From: Macrotis lagotis
Lineage: Eukaryota > Chordata > Mammalia > Peramelemorphia > Peramelidae
Assembly (NCBI RefSeq): GCF_037893015.1
Contig: NC_133660.1
Location: 166,534,363-166,598,362 of the forward strand
Length of the DNA: 64,000 bases
Reading direction: 5' to 3'
Under the pieces are notes generated by a model that searched no databases, was not told where the DNA came from, and worked only from the letters and a program-made list of their open reading frames with translations. How positions within the stretch are numbered: position 1 is the stretch's first letter; the number at the start of each line of letters is the position of its first letter. The translations under genes were made by a program, and so were the position numbers. Below are positions 11,031 to 24,464 of this stretch, in pieces.

Positions 11031-12659
11031 ATGTGTTACAAAAGTCAGAAAGGTTTGCAAATTTATACTTTTCCATCTTAAAGTAGGTAAGCCTTTAGTA
11101 TTTTAAAAACCTTTCCAGATATTTATTTCTGACTCCAGATAAATTTATTCTTCTCATTCTTTCCTCAAGGACAAATAATCTCAAAGTACAGTTGTTGGGT
11201 TTAAAGAACAAAAAAAAAAACAAACCCTTAAGAGTTCAGCTAGAATCTCCCATTGGGCTCTTTGTTTTAGTGTGCTTGAGGTTTGGTTCTTTTTTTTACA
11301 CTTAATGGAAAAATACCAGGAATTCAAGAATTTCACAGAATTGGACATGGATGGTCTTGATACTTTTCAGTCAGTTAAGTCTAATGGAATCTGATAACCT
11401 GTAACAAAGTCGTATGTATAAAATAATTTTATAATATCATACTGATACATTTCATAAATATAATATGTATGAATCTGTTACAGAAATTACAAGTCATAGA
11501 TTGCCCTTCGGGCAATTTTTCCCCCTGTACATCAACTAAATGCACCATTTCCTCAAATACTGCTTCTACACCAACCCTGCTGAACTCAAGTTTGGGGATC
11601 CATCCTCAATATTTCCCAAATTCTTTTGTAACGTGAATAGTGTCCATATTTTATCTCAATATACTACCAATATCTGGTCCTCTGAATATCACGTTTCCAA
11701 AAATTATAGGCAGATGAGTTTCCTCAATTCTGTTACGTAAGTCCAATGAGCATATTCTATACCTAAAAGTGTTTATGGATAGCTAAGTTTAGGAAAGCTG
11801 TTCTGAACTGGAAGTTATCTTCTCCCTCTATTCTACAGTCACTGTTGAACCCTCCTCAGCACAGGCTCTAAGGGAACTGGGAGCTGCCAAGCAATCAGTC
11901 AAAGCTCACACCTTCCTGGCCACTCGGTAGCACCTGGGCTTAACAACTGTCCACCTGGCCTGATACACCTACACCAATCAATGTTTAAAAGCTTATAGCT
12001 GAGATTTTTAGAAATACAAAAACACTTCTAAGCATCATTTTAAAATAACTTCATTCTACTAATGGTAGAATGTTCTAAGCCAAACTATATCTTTGTGATG
12101 CCCTGCTTAAGACATTTCTCAAGATGTCCCAAAAAGTCAATTCTGTTTCCTCTGCTAGAAGGTAATCAAACTTAAAGCCATTTCTTGAATTTACACCTTT
12201 GTCAAGGTCACTTTTGCATTTTTCCCATCTTTAAAAGTAGGATTTTTAAAAATATTCTTCCATTTGATAAAATAAGCTTGCAGCTCTTTAAGCAAATTAT
12301 ATATATGAAAAAATAAAAATATGAAATCACCCAGGAACAAGCCAATCTGAGAATCCACATGTGGAGGGCCTTTGTAAGGGATTTGAGAGGACCTCAATAA
12401 TTTTACAGTCTCAGAGAAAGATCTTGCTGCTCCACAGTCACTCCAGGGGGACCTGCCTCAGGACTTCTGACCTCCACTGCGGTCTACTTTGCTATTCTAT
12501 TGCATCACATCACTTGGACATCAACTATTAATGACACAGAAAATGAAGGATACCATTATCCACAAATTAAATAAATATGTTGTGTGTTCAATTCAAAAGA
12601 GTTAAGGAATCTCATTAGGGTACTAATGAAATACTTGCAAAAATGAGTATAAATTTAAC
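11031..12659. other. Between SLAIN2 3' end and upstream repeats; no gene seen
   Basis: No recognisable exon. A 7-bp hairpin with a run of T follows at 11500-11521. The next gene in mammalian synteny (SLC10A4) is not visible in the window. Confidence 0.4.
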
Positions 12660-12681
12660 AGTAAGCATTATGGTCAGGCTG

Positions 12682-12687
12682 TTTATT
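12682..12687 (-). promoter_or_regulatory. Candidate distal poly(A) signal of SLAIN2
   Basis: AATAAA on the minus strand inside CTTAATAAACAGCC, followed downstream by GCTTACTGTTAAATTT. It is at the point where the repeat-free tract ends. The position is inferred from spacing and lack of a better downstream signal; no transcript data are available here. Confidence 0.45.
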
Positions 12688-15403
12688 AAGGAGACAACCA
12701 CATATACAAGTTAATCTATAGAAATGTCTGCAAATCAAACTTCATGTGATCTAAAAGGACCATGCATAATGTCAAAACTGGACACCTGTACAGTCAATTC
12801 AATAAAAAGTTAATTTAAACATACATAGTCTAGGATCATACTACAGATACACATATCCAGGGGCCACATACATATCCAATTAGACTTTTTGAAAATGTTT
12901 GTTATAAAAGTGATAAAATCAGTATGGAAATTGGCTGAGATATTAACGTTAAAAATTACTTGTGACAATTATGAATGGTCCCCATTTTTTTTCTTTTCTT
13001 TTTTACAAAATGTGATTCCAGGGTCTGATAACTGAAAAAAAGTCAACCCTTAAGAGTGTTTTATATTATACAAATAGGTTTTATAGAAAAATGATCCAGC
13101 AAATGCTTAAGAGTTAAGAATATTTATATTTTCTAATTTTTACACTTTTTATTAACACACTTACAAAAAATAACATTCAAACACTGGAAAAATTAAATAA
13201 CTTTGGAAGCAGAGCTCAAAGCTTTCTGCTTACATATAAGTGACAATTCAGAGCTGTTGGCACAAAAAAAATCCACATTCATAAAACCCTTACTACCATA
13301 TATCAAACATAAGTTAAGCAAATCATAGGCACTAGTTTATCAAATCCACATTTCTTCCATAAGTCTAACCACAGAGAATCCTTAGATTTCCCCAAACAGA
13401 AAAATTGGCAGTGCACAAAGGCTTCCTAGTTAAAAAAAATAAAATAAAAAAAATTCAATTTTTCTCTTCAGGAAAACAGAAGCCAAATGTCTGTGGTAGT
13501 AGAACAGCAGGTAAAAAGGTTGCTTTACCAAACCCAAGTTCAGAATACCTTTTTAATAAGTGATGAAGTAGTTGAATTTTTAAAAAATATATTTTCAGAT
13601 GCAGCCATTTAAAAACAAAGTTAAATAACCTGAATATTCCTTTTGAAACTCATTTTCAAACTGAAAGATTAATTTTTTTCACAATAGATCAATTAAAATT
13701 CCTATTAGACTGCAGCATATTTTTTTTTTGCAATGTTGCACTGAAAATAGGCCTGTTTTTATGGCAATAGCTAGTTCTTTCACTTATATGCTTATATAAT
13801 TAAGCGACCTCACCCATGTAGATATTGTAGATATTATTAGCTGGCCTATGTTAACAAGGTGCCCAGAGGAAAAGTCACCTGGTAGTTCTAGGTTGGTGAG
13901 TACAGAAAGCCTTGCTGCCATTTTCCTTGAGTATTCAATACTGAAATAAATATATTGTGTGGTTGTCCTAGGAAAAGGTAGTCACATCTACCTTAGCATT
14001 AGAAATAACTAGTGGGTTACACAGCATAACAAAGCGCATGAACTCAGTTTACAAGTGGATGAGTTATCACCTGACCTGTAGTCTAGTTTTCTTAGTTTCC
14101 TTATCTTCCTATTTTCTTTGCCTCTGGCACTTTTTCATGGCTCCTCATCTTGTGGTGCTTCTGTGCTACCAATGTACTCTACCACTATTAATTCAGTAAT
14201 TTAATGGAATTAAGAGGATAAATTTCTTCTAATTTTAAATGACTCAAGACTCCCATTGACATTGTAGGAATTACAGAATGAGGATTTTTATATTTTTTTT
14301 TGTCCTTTTAATAATCCACAAAACTCAAGGCTATTCCAAAAGATTCCCTTGCCTACCAATCCTCCCATTCCTATTTCACTTACTTTGGCCAGTCTATTTC
14401 TTTGCTTAACAGACATTAGAACTTATGTTTGGTTATCTTTTTTAGGCTACTGAAGTCCCCAAAGTCCCAGTTTTCTAAATCTACTGGGAGGGGAAGCTTA
14501 AAAAAAAAACAAAAAAAAAACAAACAGAAAAGTTTCCTGTAAAGCAGAGCTTTGTTGATAACCAGGTAGGTGAAACCAAAGATAGGTGTAGACAAAGGTA
14601 AATTTGATAGCCATTATAGGTGGGAAGAATTGAACATTTTGTAAACATAGGCAGCAAGTTTCAAAATGTTAGCAATAATGCAAAAACAGATATAAGGCAG
14701 AATACATCTTTGAAGGGACAACATCTGCAAGAAAAATTTAAACATAAAAGAACAGTATTCATTCAGCAAGCTATTTTTCATACCATGAAACATAACTATA
14801 TATGTCATTTGGTATCAACAGTACAACTACCATGTCCAGAGATTTTGTGTAAGTGCATAGATTTTCCTTCACTGTTATTGTATACAGTTTGTTCCATAAG
14901 CACTGAGGTGTGATCATCAAGAATGAATAGACAGTATGACTTGCTCTTTTTCTATCAAGGAAACCTGCTAATAATACAACTATCAAAATTACCTCCCAAT
15001 TCTGTAATAGTGAACAGCATGGTAACAAGCTGGCTTCAATAGCAAAGGTCATCTTTCCTGAGCCAGGAATTATGAAGTTTGGAAAGATTGTATAACTGAT
15101 ACTAAGCCCTTTTGGCAATAAAAACAAAATTCTGATATGTCGATGCAACGTGCAGGATGCAGGCTACAATATTAACTAATGGTGGTAATTTATATTAGCT
15201 ACATCCACAACTTAAGATCAGATAAAGCCATGTCTACTAAGGGGAACCATTTCTTTAGTATATCTCCAAAATTGCTGCAAGATTTCTTTTAAATAAAGAT
15301 TTTTTTTTTTAAACCAAATTTTTTTTCAATTTGTAATCTGAGTACTAGGGACAACACCACTTTAGACAATTGTAGTCAGAATATCAGTTCTCATTAAAAC
15401 ACA

Positions 15404-15409
15404 TTTATT
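15404..15409 (-). promoter_or_regulatory. Candidate proximal poly(A) signal of SLAIN2
   Basis: AATAAA on the minus strand, followed by TGTGTTTTAATG, a GU/U-rich downstream context. It lies about 415 nt after the stop codon. Use would give a short-3'UTR isoform. Confidence 0.4.
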
Positions 15410-15822
15410 GGTGGGAAGATATATTTTTTTATACAGCTAAAGTAGGCTGAATGTTTTGGATAGCTTGAATATACCACATTTCTTATGCACTGGGATGCAC
15501 TCTTGGATACAAATGGGCATTCTCTTTGGCATCTATTAAGGTTTTTGCCCAGACATTGGCCTCTGTCAAATACTCAAAAATTCACTGGGTTTTCTAGTAA
15601 ACAAAAACTAAAAGTGATTCGATGGAGGATGATTGTATGATTACCAAACATAGCTGATGTTAAATGTCATTAAAGTGCTGTTTGATCATCTCTGTCAGTT
15701 TGTGCTAATGAAGACAGAGAGGGGCTGGGAGTTTACACAACCCAAAGTCACATCTGAAGAGTCTGCATATAAAGGTGTCTTTCAGGAGGTGAAGCTGTGG
15801 ACCCTGCATTCTTCGCCACTGG

Positions 15823-17604
<1,782 letters not shown>

Positions 17605-17763
17605 GTTTACATGATCTTTTTTGGTTTTTGCAAGGCAATAGGATGAAATGATTTGCCCAAGGTCACATAGCTAACTCAGTATTAAGTGTCAAAGGCCAGT
17701 CTTGAACTCATATTCTTCTCACTCCAGGGCCAGTGCTCTTTTTCCTATGCTATCTAGCTGCCC
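17605..17763 (-). repeat. Marsupial tRNA-derived SINE
   Basis: Antisense copy: GGTTTTTGCAAGGCAATAGG...TTGCCCAAGGTCACATAGCTAA...CTATCTAGCTGCCCC. It lies 69 bp from the donor of SLAIN2 exon F, on the intron side. Confidence 0.9.
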
Positions 17764-17831
17764 CCTGGTGTTTACATTTTAACAAGCTGAATTCAGTTCC
17801 AACTCTGTTTCATGTCATTTGGACCACTTAC

Positions 17832-18153
17832 CTGCGAACAGGCTGTGCAAGTTTGCTGCGAGGCACTGGTATTCCCCCAGCAGAAGGGGCACTAGGTCTG
17901 GGCAAGCCACTCCTCATCCCTGTGGTCCCTGCAGGTCGAGTGAGAGTAGTGCTATTGATGCTGCTGGCAGGGCTAGGCGTGACGACATTTTGAACTACAG
18001 GGGGTCCAGGTGAAGAATTAGTCTGAGTGAGTTGTGCTGCTTCTTGACCACCACCAACAGGGCCAGAACCATGATTATTAAAAGCTTTCACTGGCTGTCG
18101 GAGAGCCAAAGGAGATGGAGCTGCAGGGGAGCGGAATTTACTTGGAGAAGGTA
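17832..18153 (-). CDS. SLAIN2: SLAIN2 coding exon F (EB-binding tail)
   Basis: 322 nt, acceptor ...TATTCTGTAG and donor CGCAG|GTAAGT, entering in phase 1 and leaving in phase 2. It encodes [20 protein letters not shown], then [10 protein letters not shown], a Gln/Thr/Ser-rich linker ([14 protein letters not shown]), and ends with [20 protein letters not shown] followed by [19 protein letters not shown] and SKLAQPVR are the conserved SxIP-like and basic elements of the tail that mediate EB and microtubule contact in the family. The linker differs from the human protein (PVGGGQEAA in place of a shorter Ser/Gly run), as expected for a fast-evolving disordered region. Confidence 0.96.
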
Positions 18154-20279
18154 CTACAGAATAATAATAATAAAAAAAATAGAATAATTTGCCATATATA
18201 TCATTCTAACTCACCATCTTTAAAAATTTAAATTTACTGCTTTTGTTTGTTAATGCTAGGAAGCCTTTATTTTATACTATATAAAAAAATATCTCATTAC
18301 AATTTGTTCATTGATAGTCCATAACCTAAAGTATAATGTAGGGAAAGAAAAAGGTATAATAAATATTAAACAGTGCCTTAAAATACATATATTTAGGTAG
18401 GTCAACACAGGAAATTATCCACACCAAAAAGAGTCATAGCTAAAAGAGGCAGAGGTAGGATTCTTCCTGATTCCAAGTGGCATGTTCTTTATATACACAT
18501 ACACAGATCCCACCTTACACTACTGATTCTGGCACTGAATGTTTTCTCAGTGAGTGAAAAAAAGGAATACCAGGTTGGTTTCAAAGTACTCTATTGTATG
18601 AATAGTTTCCAGGAAAACTATACTCAATACTAACTCATGATGCTAGGAAAGCATATTCCTACCTGCCAGTACCAGCATTAAGACTGGAGTCCCCATCTTT
18701 AAGCCAAAAATGACCCATGTACATCCCCCAATGCACATTTCTATTTTTATATAGCCACTGCTTTAACCGTAGGGCAGCCTTCAAGTTAGTATACCAGTTA
18801 GTCTGTTCTTAATATTGCTTTCTTTATATGGTAGGAATAGGTACTTCCTAGACTAATTCAAGTCCTCTTTTTATTATGCTCATATAATGCTTAAATTCTT
18901 TAACAAATTAGTTTCAATTTTGTTATTATTTACTTGAGCTGCATCCTTTTTTGGTCACTTCTCAGGAACCTCTTTATTCTGCAAGGCCATTTAATCATTG
19001 AAACTCACTGTCAGTATTCTGGGGTTCCTGCTTCTTTCAAGAGGAAGGATGGTCAGCTCCTCCCAGAAGTTCCATTTAGGAAGAGCCCTGTCACCCTTCC
19101 ATCCCACTCCTTTTCCCCATTAGACTGTAAATTCCCTGAGGGCTGGACTGTCTTGCCTTTCTGGCCAGGTACATAATCAAATATAAGTGTTTTTATCATT
19201 TTGGGAGTTTACCTCCAAAACTTTCAAGGATCCAGTGAATTCTTTCCCATGGCTTCCCATCCCATAAGCTTGCACCAGAGAAGGGGGTGTCTTAACTGCT
19301 CAACATGCTGGATGTTTTCCTCACTACTTGTCCCCCTTAATAATTCTTGCCATGTGTCCATTTCTGTTCTTTAGAATTCCTCATTATTTTTGTAATTTTT
19401 TGAAAAAGAGCTACAATCAAAGGAATATTTTAATTGCCTATCCAGGCACACAAGACCAAGTGCATGAAGAATGTCTATTGCCCAGATTTCAACATGCATC
19501 TTAGTGGACATCCTATAGAGCTTACCCAGCCAGTGTGTACATCTGGGTCAGACCGTCCAGATGGACAATGAGTTGGGCCCAGAGTTGAACAAGAGATGGA
19601 GTGGGCTGAATTGCTTTCAGAAAATTAAAAGCTCCTTTATTGACCCCGAGCTTCCTGTGAAAGGAAAGGTCCATCTTTTTTAATACTAACATGTTACTTC
19701 ATGGCAAGATATAGAATAAAACTATCTCTAAAGAATTAATAAGTATCATACATACACCAAGGGCCATGTAGAAGCACATGGTATGTATGAATAGGCTGCA
19801 ACAATATCACGATCACAGATATAAGAACAGGAAAATTTCTACACAAGAGATATGGCCTACAAGATAATCAGACAGAAAGAAAATATCTTTGAAATGAATA
19901 CTTCTACATATAGAATAACATTTTTAATAATATAGAGTTGATGCTAAAGAATGGGAGATAACAAGATACAGAGGAATAAGAAGGGCTGAAATTAAAGCAA
20001 ATAGTAAACTGAATATTCATTTTCTTTCCTTTTCTATCTTCAAACAGGTAAGTCATTATTGAACACATCCACACACCCAAATCAAGTTTTGTCAACCTTT
20101 GGAACTGGACATGATTTGAGATGGTGCAATTTGACCAGAACGACCTAAAATTCCTTTACCCTGGATTGAGTGCAAAGTGGGTAAATTGTTTGCAATGTAC
20201 AATTAAAACCAGAAGATAAAGAGAAAAGGGCACTATTTAAATGATAGCAGATTTGAGTTATAGATGGCTTAGCTTGTCC
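18154..20279. other. SLAIN2 21.6-kb intron, 3' part
   Basis: Holds an L2/CR1-type 3' phrase at 19110-19175 (TTAGACTGTAAATTCCCTGAGGGCTGGACTGTC). The rest is AT-rich with nothing recognised. Confidence 0.5.
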
Positions 20280-20640
20280 AACCCACTGACACCCATTTAA
20301 ACTAAAACTTTGTTCATCTCACATCCTTTAGATTGGCCAAAAGACAATAAAGGGAAATGGCAATTAATGGATGGGACAAGCACACTGATATACCATTGGT
20401 CCACTCTAGAAAACAATTTGGAACAATACCCAAAAGACACTATAACTTCAATCTTTTGACATCATGTCCACTGATCCAGAAAGTTAGTTACATAACCCCC
20501 AAAGAAATTAAGAGGAAAAAGGACCCATATACAATAAGGCATTCATAGCAAACAGCAAAGATATGGAAAATAAGAGGGTACCCTTCACTTGGGGAATGAA
20601 TAAACAAATGGTCTAAGAATGTAATCAAAAAATAAAAAAG
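20280..20640 (+). repeat. Old L1 ORF2 C-terminal fragment
   Basis: Reads TTAGATTGGCCAAAAGACAATAAAGG...GAAAACAATTTGGAACAATACCC...CACTTGGGGAATGAATAAACAAATGG, parallel to the C-terminal ORF2 region better preserved at 33290-33620 and 44520-44830. Highly diverged; frame broken. Confidence 0.75.
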
Positions 20641-22090
20641 CCTAAGATTCATGTGAAAATCAGTGAGAGAAATCCAAGAATGATTTACAAATTACCAACA
20701 TTGCAAAGAAAAATAACTTTCAAAGACTTATCTGAACAATATAATGACTAACCATTCCAGAGCACACCATTCCTCCTGTTTTCAACAGAAAAATGATGGA
20801 AAAGAGGGGATACATACATTTTAGGACATGGTCAGTATAGGGATTTGCTTTGCTTGGCTATACTGACTTTATGCTTCAATCAATTCTTCCATTCTCCTTG
20901 GTCCCATGCTTTTCTATCCATTCAACAACTCTCTGGAAGTAGGGAGACTTTTGCTGTATTTGTATCCCCAGCACTTGGGCAGATTGTTTGGCATATACAC
21001 TATGATTAGAGAATCATGGTTTTTGGGAGAAGAGATTTCAGACATAGAATAAGAATAGTGCCACTCAACAGGAAATAAAGAGCATCTCAGTGATATCTTG
21101 AAGAAAATGATATCGTATAGTTTTTCTATTAATTCCTATTACCAACTCTGAGCTTCAGAGTTCAGCAGTTCTGAGGTTTGGGACACTGAGATAACTGGGT
21201 TTTTTAAACTAAGTCTGGCATCCACACTGAGTCCCTGTTAAGGGAGAGAAGGATTGCAGATGCATACCATGTTGTCAAAGAAGAGGTGAATTCCACCTTC
21301 TCAAGTTACAAATGTTCAGAACAGGTCAAAACTCTGAGCCACTGTGCCAATGGCTGTCTACTGGATATAATAGGGAGATCATCTCAAAAAAAGAGGGAAA
21401 AGGTGGGGAAGGAAGCACTATGGAAGGGATACTCAAGATATCATCAAAGGGAGGTTTAGGGAACTATCTAGACAAGTGAGATAACTTTGGAACTATCACT
21501 AAATTGGCTATGTAGACTTCCTTTAAAAAAATTAGGCGGTTTGAAATGAGATGGAGATTTCAAACAAAATCTTTTTTTTCTTTTGGTTCTTTGTAACTAA
21601 AAATGTTTACTGGTGGTTGTAAAAATTAGTAATAATAATTCAAAACAATAAAACAAACTGTTCAAAAACATTTTAATTTATAGTATATACATAGCTATCC
21701 CTTTTCCCCTATCACTTTTGCATTTTCATATAAAAGAAAAAGGTTACCTTTCCTGCACAAGTCCAAACAGTTCACATTCTTCAACAATATCAGGGCAGAC
21801 CCTACCCCAATGCCAAATCAAATACCCAAATACTACAATCTGTTCTATCTGATTTTAGCAACTAGAATATAGGTCTTTTTTGTCAGAAAGATGTCAAATA
21901 GACTTCACTTGGGCCATGGATCTACATAAGTGTCTACAACGTATCTTTTTATTCCACCCAGACATATCTACCTAACCAATCCAAGCTGATCACCAAGATT
22001 TTTTTCCTATTCTTGCCCTAGACACATCCTAATTACCTCACAAACACCTAGCCACCTAGCCATTATAACTGCTAATCTTTTTTTTTTTTT
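20641..22090. other. SLAIN2 intron, no exon seen
   Basis: One phrase at 20955-21000 (TTTGTATCCCCAGCACTTGGGCAGATTG) looks like an L2/MIR 3' end. The rest is unassigned. Confidence 0.4.
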
Positions 22091-22094
22091 TTTA

Positions 22095-22265
22095 CTGGAA
22101 GAGTATCAGGAATTGCTGACCTGAGTTCAATCCAGGCACATCTACAAGTTATGTGCTAATAACTGCCTGCCTCAGTTTCCTCAACTGTAAAATGAAGGTA
22201 ATAACCCACATTTCACACTGCACCACAGTGCCTGACCTATCATAGATGCTCAGTAAATGCTAACC
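22095..22265 (+). repeat. MIR-type SINE
   Basis: GACCTGAGTTCAATCC...CTGCCTCAGTTTCCTCAACTGTAAAATGAAGGTAATAACCC...CATAGATGCTCAGTAAATGC. Confidence 0.8.
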
Positions 22266-22367
22266 CAGTGCCTCCTTTCCCGTTCACTTCTGAAGAAAGA
22301 GTAAGCTGAGGAGAATAATATGCGCAATCTCACCAGACCTATCTAGAATACTACATTCCATTACTAT

Positions 22368-22605
22368 GGAGCAGGAGGAGCCAGGGCATCACTCTGCACT
22401 GTATTGGAGTCAGGCTCACCTTCCTGAGTTCAGATTGGTCTTAAAAAACTGTTACTATCTGTAGGACTCTGGTCAGGTCACTTCACCCTGTGTGCCTCAG
22501 TTTCCCCATCTTTCAATGGGTTGGAGAAGGAAATGGCCAACCAACCTCAAATGATGTTAGAGAGTCAGACATGACTGAAAAACTACTGAACAACAACAAA
22601 AGTCA
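22368..22605 (+). repeat. Marsupial tRNA-derived SINE with long 3' body
   Basis: Ends with GGTTGGAGAAGGAAATGGCCAACCAACC...TTAGAGAGTCAGACATGACTGAAAAACTACTGAACAACAACAA, the diagnostic long tail. Confidence 0.88.
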
Positions 22606-24230
22606 GATTCTTTAAATAAATGCCATGGAACTAAATGAGATTTGGAGTCAGAAGATCCAGGTGTGAATGGTCCTGCCATTTTCTAACTGTATGATCTTAA
22701 GCAAGACAATGTGCAAGAGAGGAGGGACATACATTTCTTTCTCAACAGGGGAGAGATTTAAAGAGATCTACAAACTCAAAATGGAATATACACAGATGTA
22801 TATATGTATATTTATAGATACACACACATATTTTTAATTTTAACTAAACTAACCTCTAAGGGAAATATAACATTTGCTTCAAATATTTAAAAACATTCTG
22901 AGAATCTTTAGCCTTCACTTTAGAGTACAATCTCTGATTCTAAATCTATGTTCTCTAAACTAAAAGACAGATCTTGGACAGATGCAAAAAACTACAACAA
23001 CCTAATATGTTTGTTTCTTAAAAGAAGGTATCCCCATCCCGAGAAGTCTACAAGCAATGGCTAAATGGACCATTTGTTGGTCAGTTTACAGGTCTACCAA
23101 AGCTATGGAGTGGAGAATAGTATCTGGAAAATAATTTTCTATGGAAAAAAAAAACAAACAAAGCTATAAATTAGAAAAATCTTCCTGTCTGCTCCCACAT
23201 TCCTCATGTAGTTGGGCATCCCATCCCATCCCATCAAAAGACTCTGGCCATTGTAAGAAAGAAATTCAAGCAGACTAGTATAAGGAAAATCAAGGTAAAT
23301 AATTATAGAAGATCAAAGGGCTATGTGTTTAAGTTAGTAGAGAGAATGAAAAGAAGAAAAATCTTTTTTTCTGAGGATAAACCTCATTCTATCTATTAGA
23401 GGCTTTCTATAACCCGCTCCCAACCCTTTCTTTCGAAGTCTACTTATTATTTTTTCAAATGTCACAATTTCTAACTAAGGTTTGAAGGGTACAGTAGGGC
23501 CAATGGAGATAACCTTAGACATAGCTTAGTAAATTTTTTTATGGAACTTTGTTTACTGACAAAGGAGAAAAGAACAAAATATAGCAAGTTTACTTTCTAT
23601 ACAATTCCCATATTTGCTTTATAATTCCACAAGCTGACAAAGTTAAAAGTAGATGTTGAACAAGGTTTTTCTACCAAATGCTCCTGCATGAAAGGATCAA
23701 AACTAAAATTTAAAAACCACCATCATACCATGACTTCTTGCAGTCATTTTCTGAATACATAAATGTTCCAAATAAAATTTTTCTATGTAAGAAAAAATGT
23801 CTTATCATATGTATATAAAATTTGCAAATACAAAATTAATGAGGAGACATAAAAAAGTTAAATTTCCTTGAAACCAATTTGCCCTTAGGAAATATGCTAA
23901 GACTTAAGACAACATGAGAATGCAACATTCATTAAGTCAGCAACTTTCTTGGAGTGTGGGTTCAGGGACTACTGGGGGAAGACCACTATTTCTAATGTAA
24001 ATAAATAATCCCATATCCAATATGTGTATCTTTCTTTATCCCCTACATAGCATTACACAAATACATACACCCACACACACATATTTTACTTTTTCAGGAA
24101 GAAAGATTTAAGATGGTGTCAATAGGATTACTATAGAATTATTTAATGTGGAAAGGAAATTTATGGAAGTCAAAGTTCTTATATAATAATTACCAAGGTG
24201 CTATGTGGGAACAATATGGACAGTTACTTG
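22606..24230. other. SLAIN2 intron, no exon seen
   Basis: AT-rich, with a diffuse SINE head near 22640-22700 and a TCCCA pentamer repeat at 23218-23235. No splice-flanked open block noticed. Confidence 0.4.
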
Positions 24231-24238
24231 ATCTAAGA

Positions 24239-24456
24239 TAGGGGTGGGGAACATCCAGCCCATGAGAAACAATTTGGTCTAGTACTTCCATGACAACTGC
24301 AGGCAGGGCAATAAATCTAGGAACTTTTTAGGGGTGAATCAATGAAGTGTTTGACCAAATAGCAGGCTAATTTTTAAACTGGTAATTCTGTATGGCCCAA
24401 AAGATGTTACATATATTCAAATGGCCCTTGGAAGAATAAAAGACTCCCCACCCTTA
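24239..24456. mobile_element. Short non-autonomous hAT (Charlie-type) element
   Basis: 218 bp bounded by inverted repeats TAGGGGTGGGGA at the left and TCCCCACCCTTA at the right, of the CAGGGGTGGGGA type known for Charlie-like hAT elements of marsupials. Flanked by an imperfect 8-bp duplication ATCTAAGA (24231-24238) / ATCTAAAG (24457-24464), the size expected for hAT. No transposase. Confidence 0.75.
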
Positions 24457-24464
24457 ATCTAAAG

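Larger units (their letters stand above)
12660..15822 (-). other. SLAIN2: SLAIN2 3' UTR (probable extent)
   Basis: About 3.2 kb directly after the stop with no SINE, LINE or LTR that I can recognise, in contrast to the repeat-dense flanks. It is AT-rich with many T runs on the sense strand. AATAAA occurs at 15404-15409, 13148-13153 and 12682-12687 (minus strand). The last, followed about 20 nt later by a U-rich stretch, is the best distal end and gives a UTR of about 3.15 kb. A 125-codon open frame inside (14771-15148) is taken as chance. Confidence 0.6.

Noticed and set aside
11500..11521. Bacterial-type intrinsic terminator
   Set aside because: Host is clearly a vertebrate; kept only as a hairpin observation.
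1..12659. Search for the next syntenic gene (SLC10A4 or ZAR1)
   Set aside because: No exon-like block with transporter or zinc-finger sequence was recognised on either strand.
14771..15148. 125-codon minus-strand open frame
   Set aside because: Lies inside the SLAIN2 3' UTR, no recognisable domain, composition of chance translation (Ile/Leu/Ser rich), no conserved context visible.
17828..18109. Start codon at 18107-18109 as the start of a separate 93-residue protein
   Set aside because: The Met frame is not the SLAIN2 start; the true exon begins at 18153 and runs through in the SLAIN2 frame, with the last codons past 17832 being intron.
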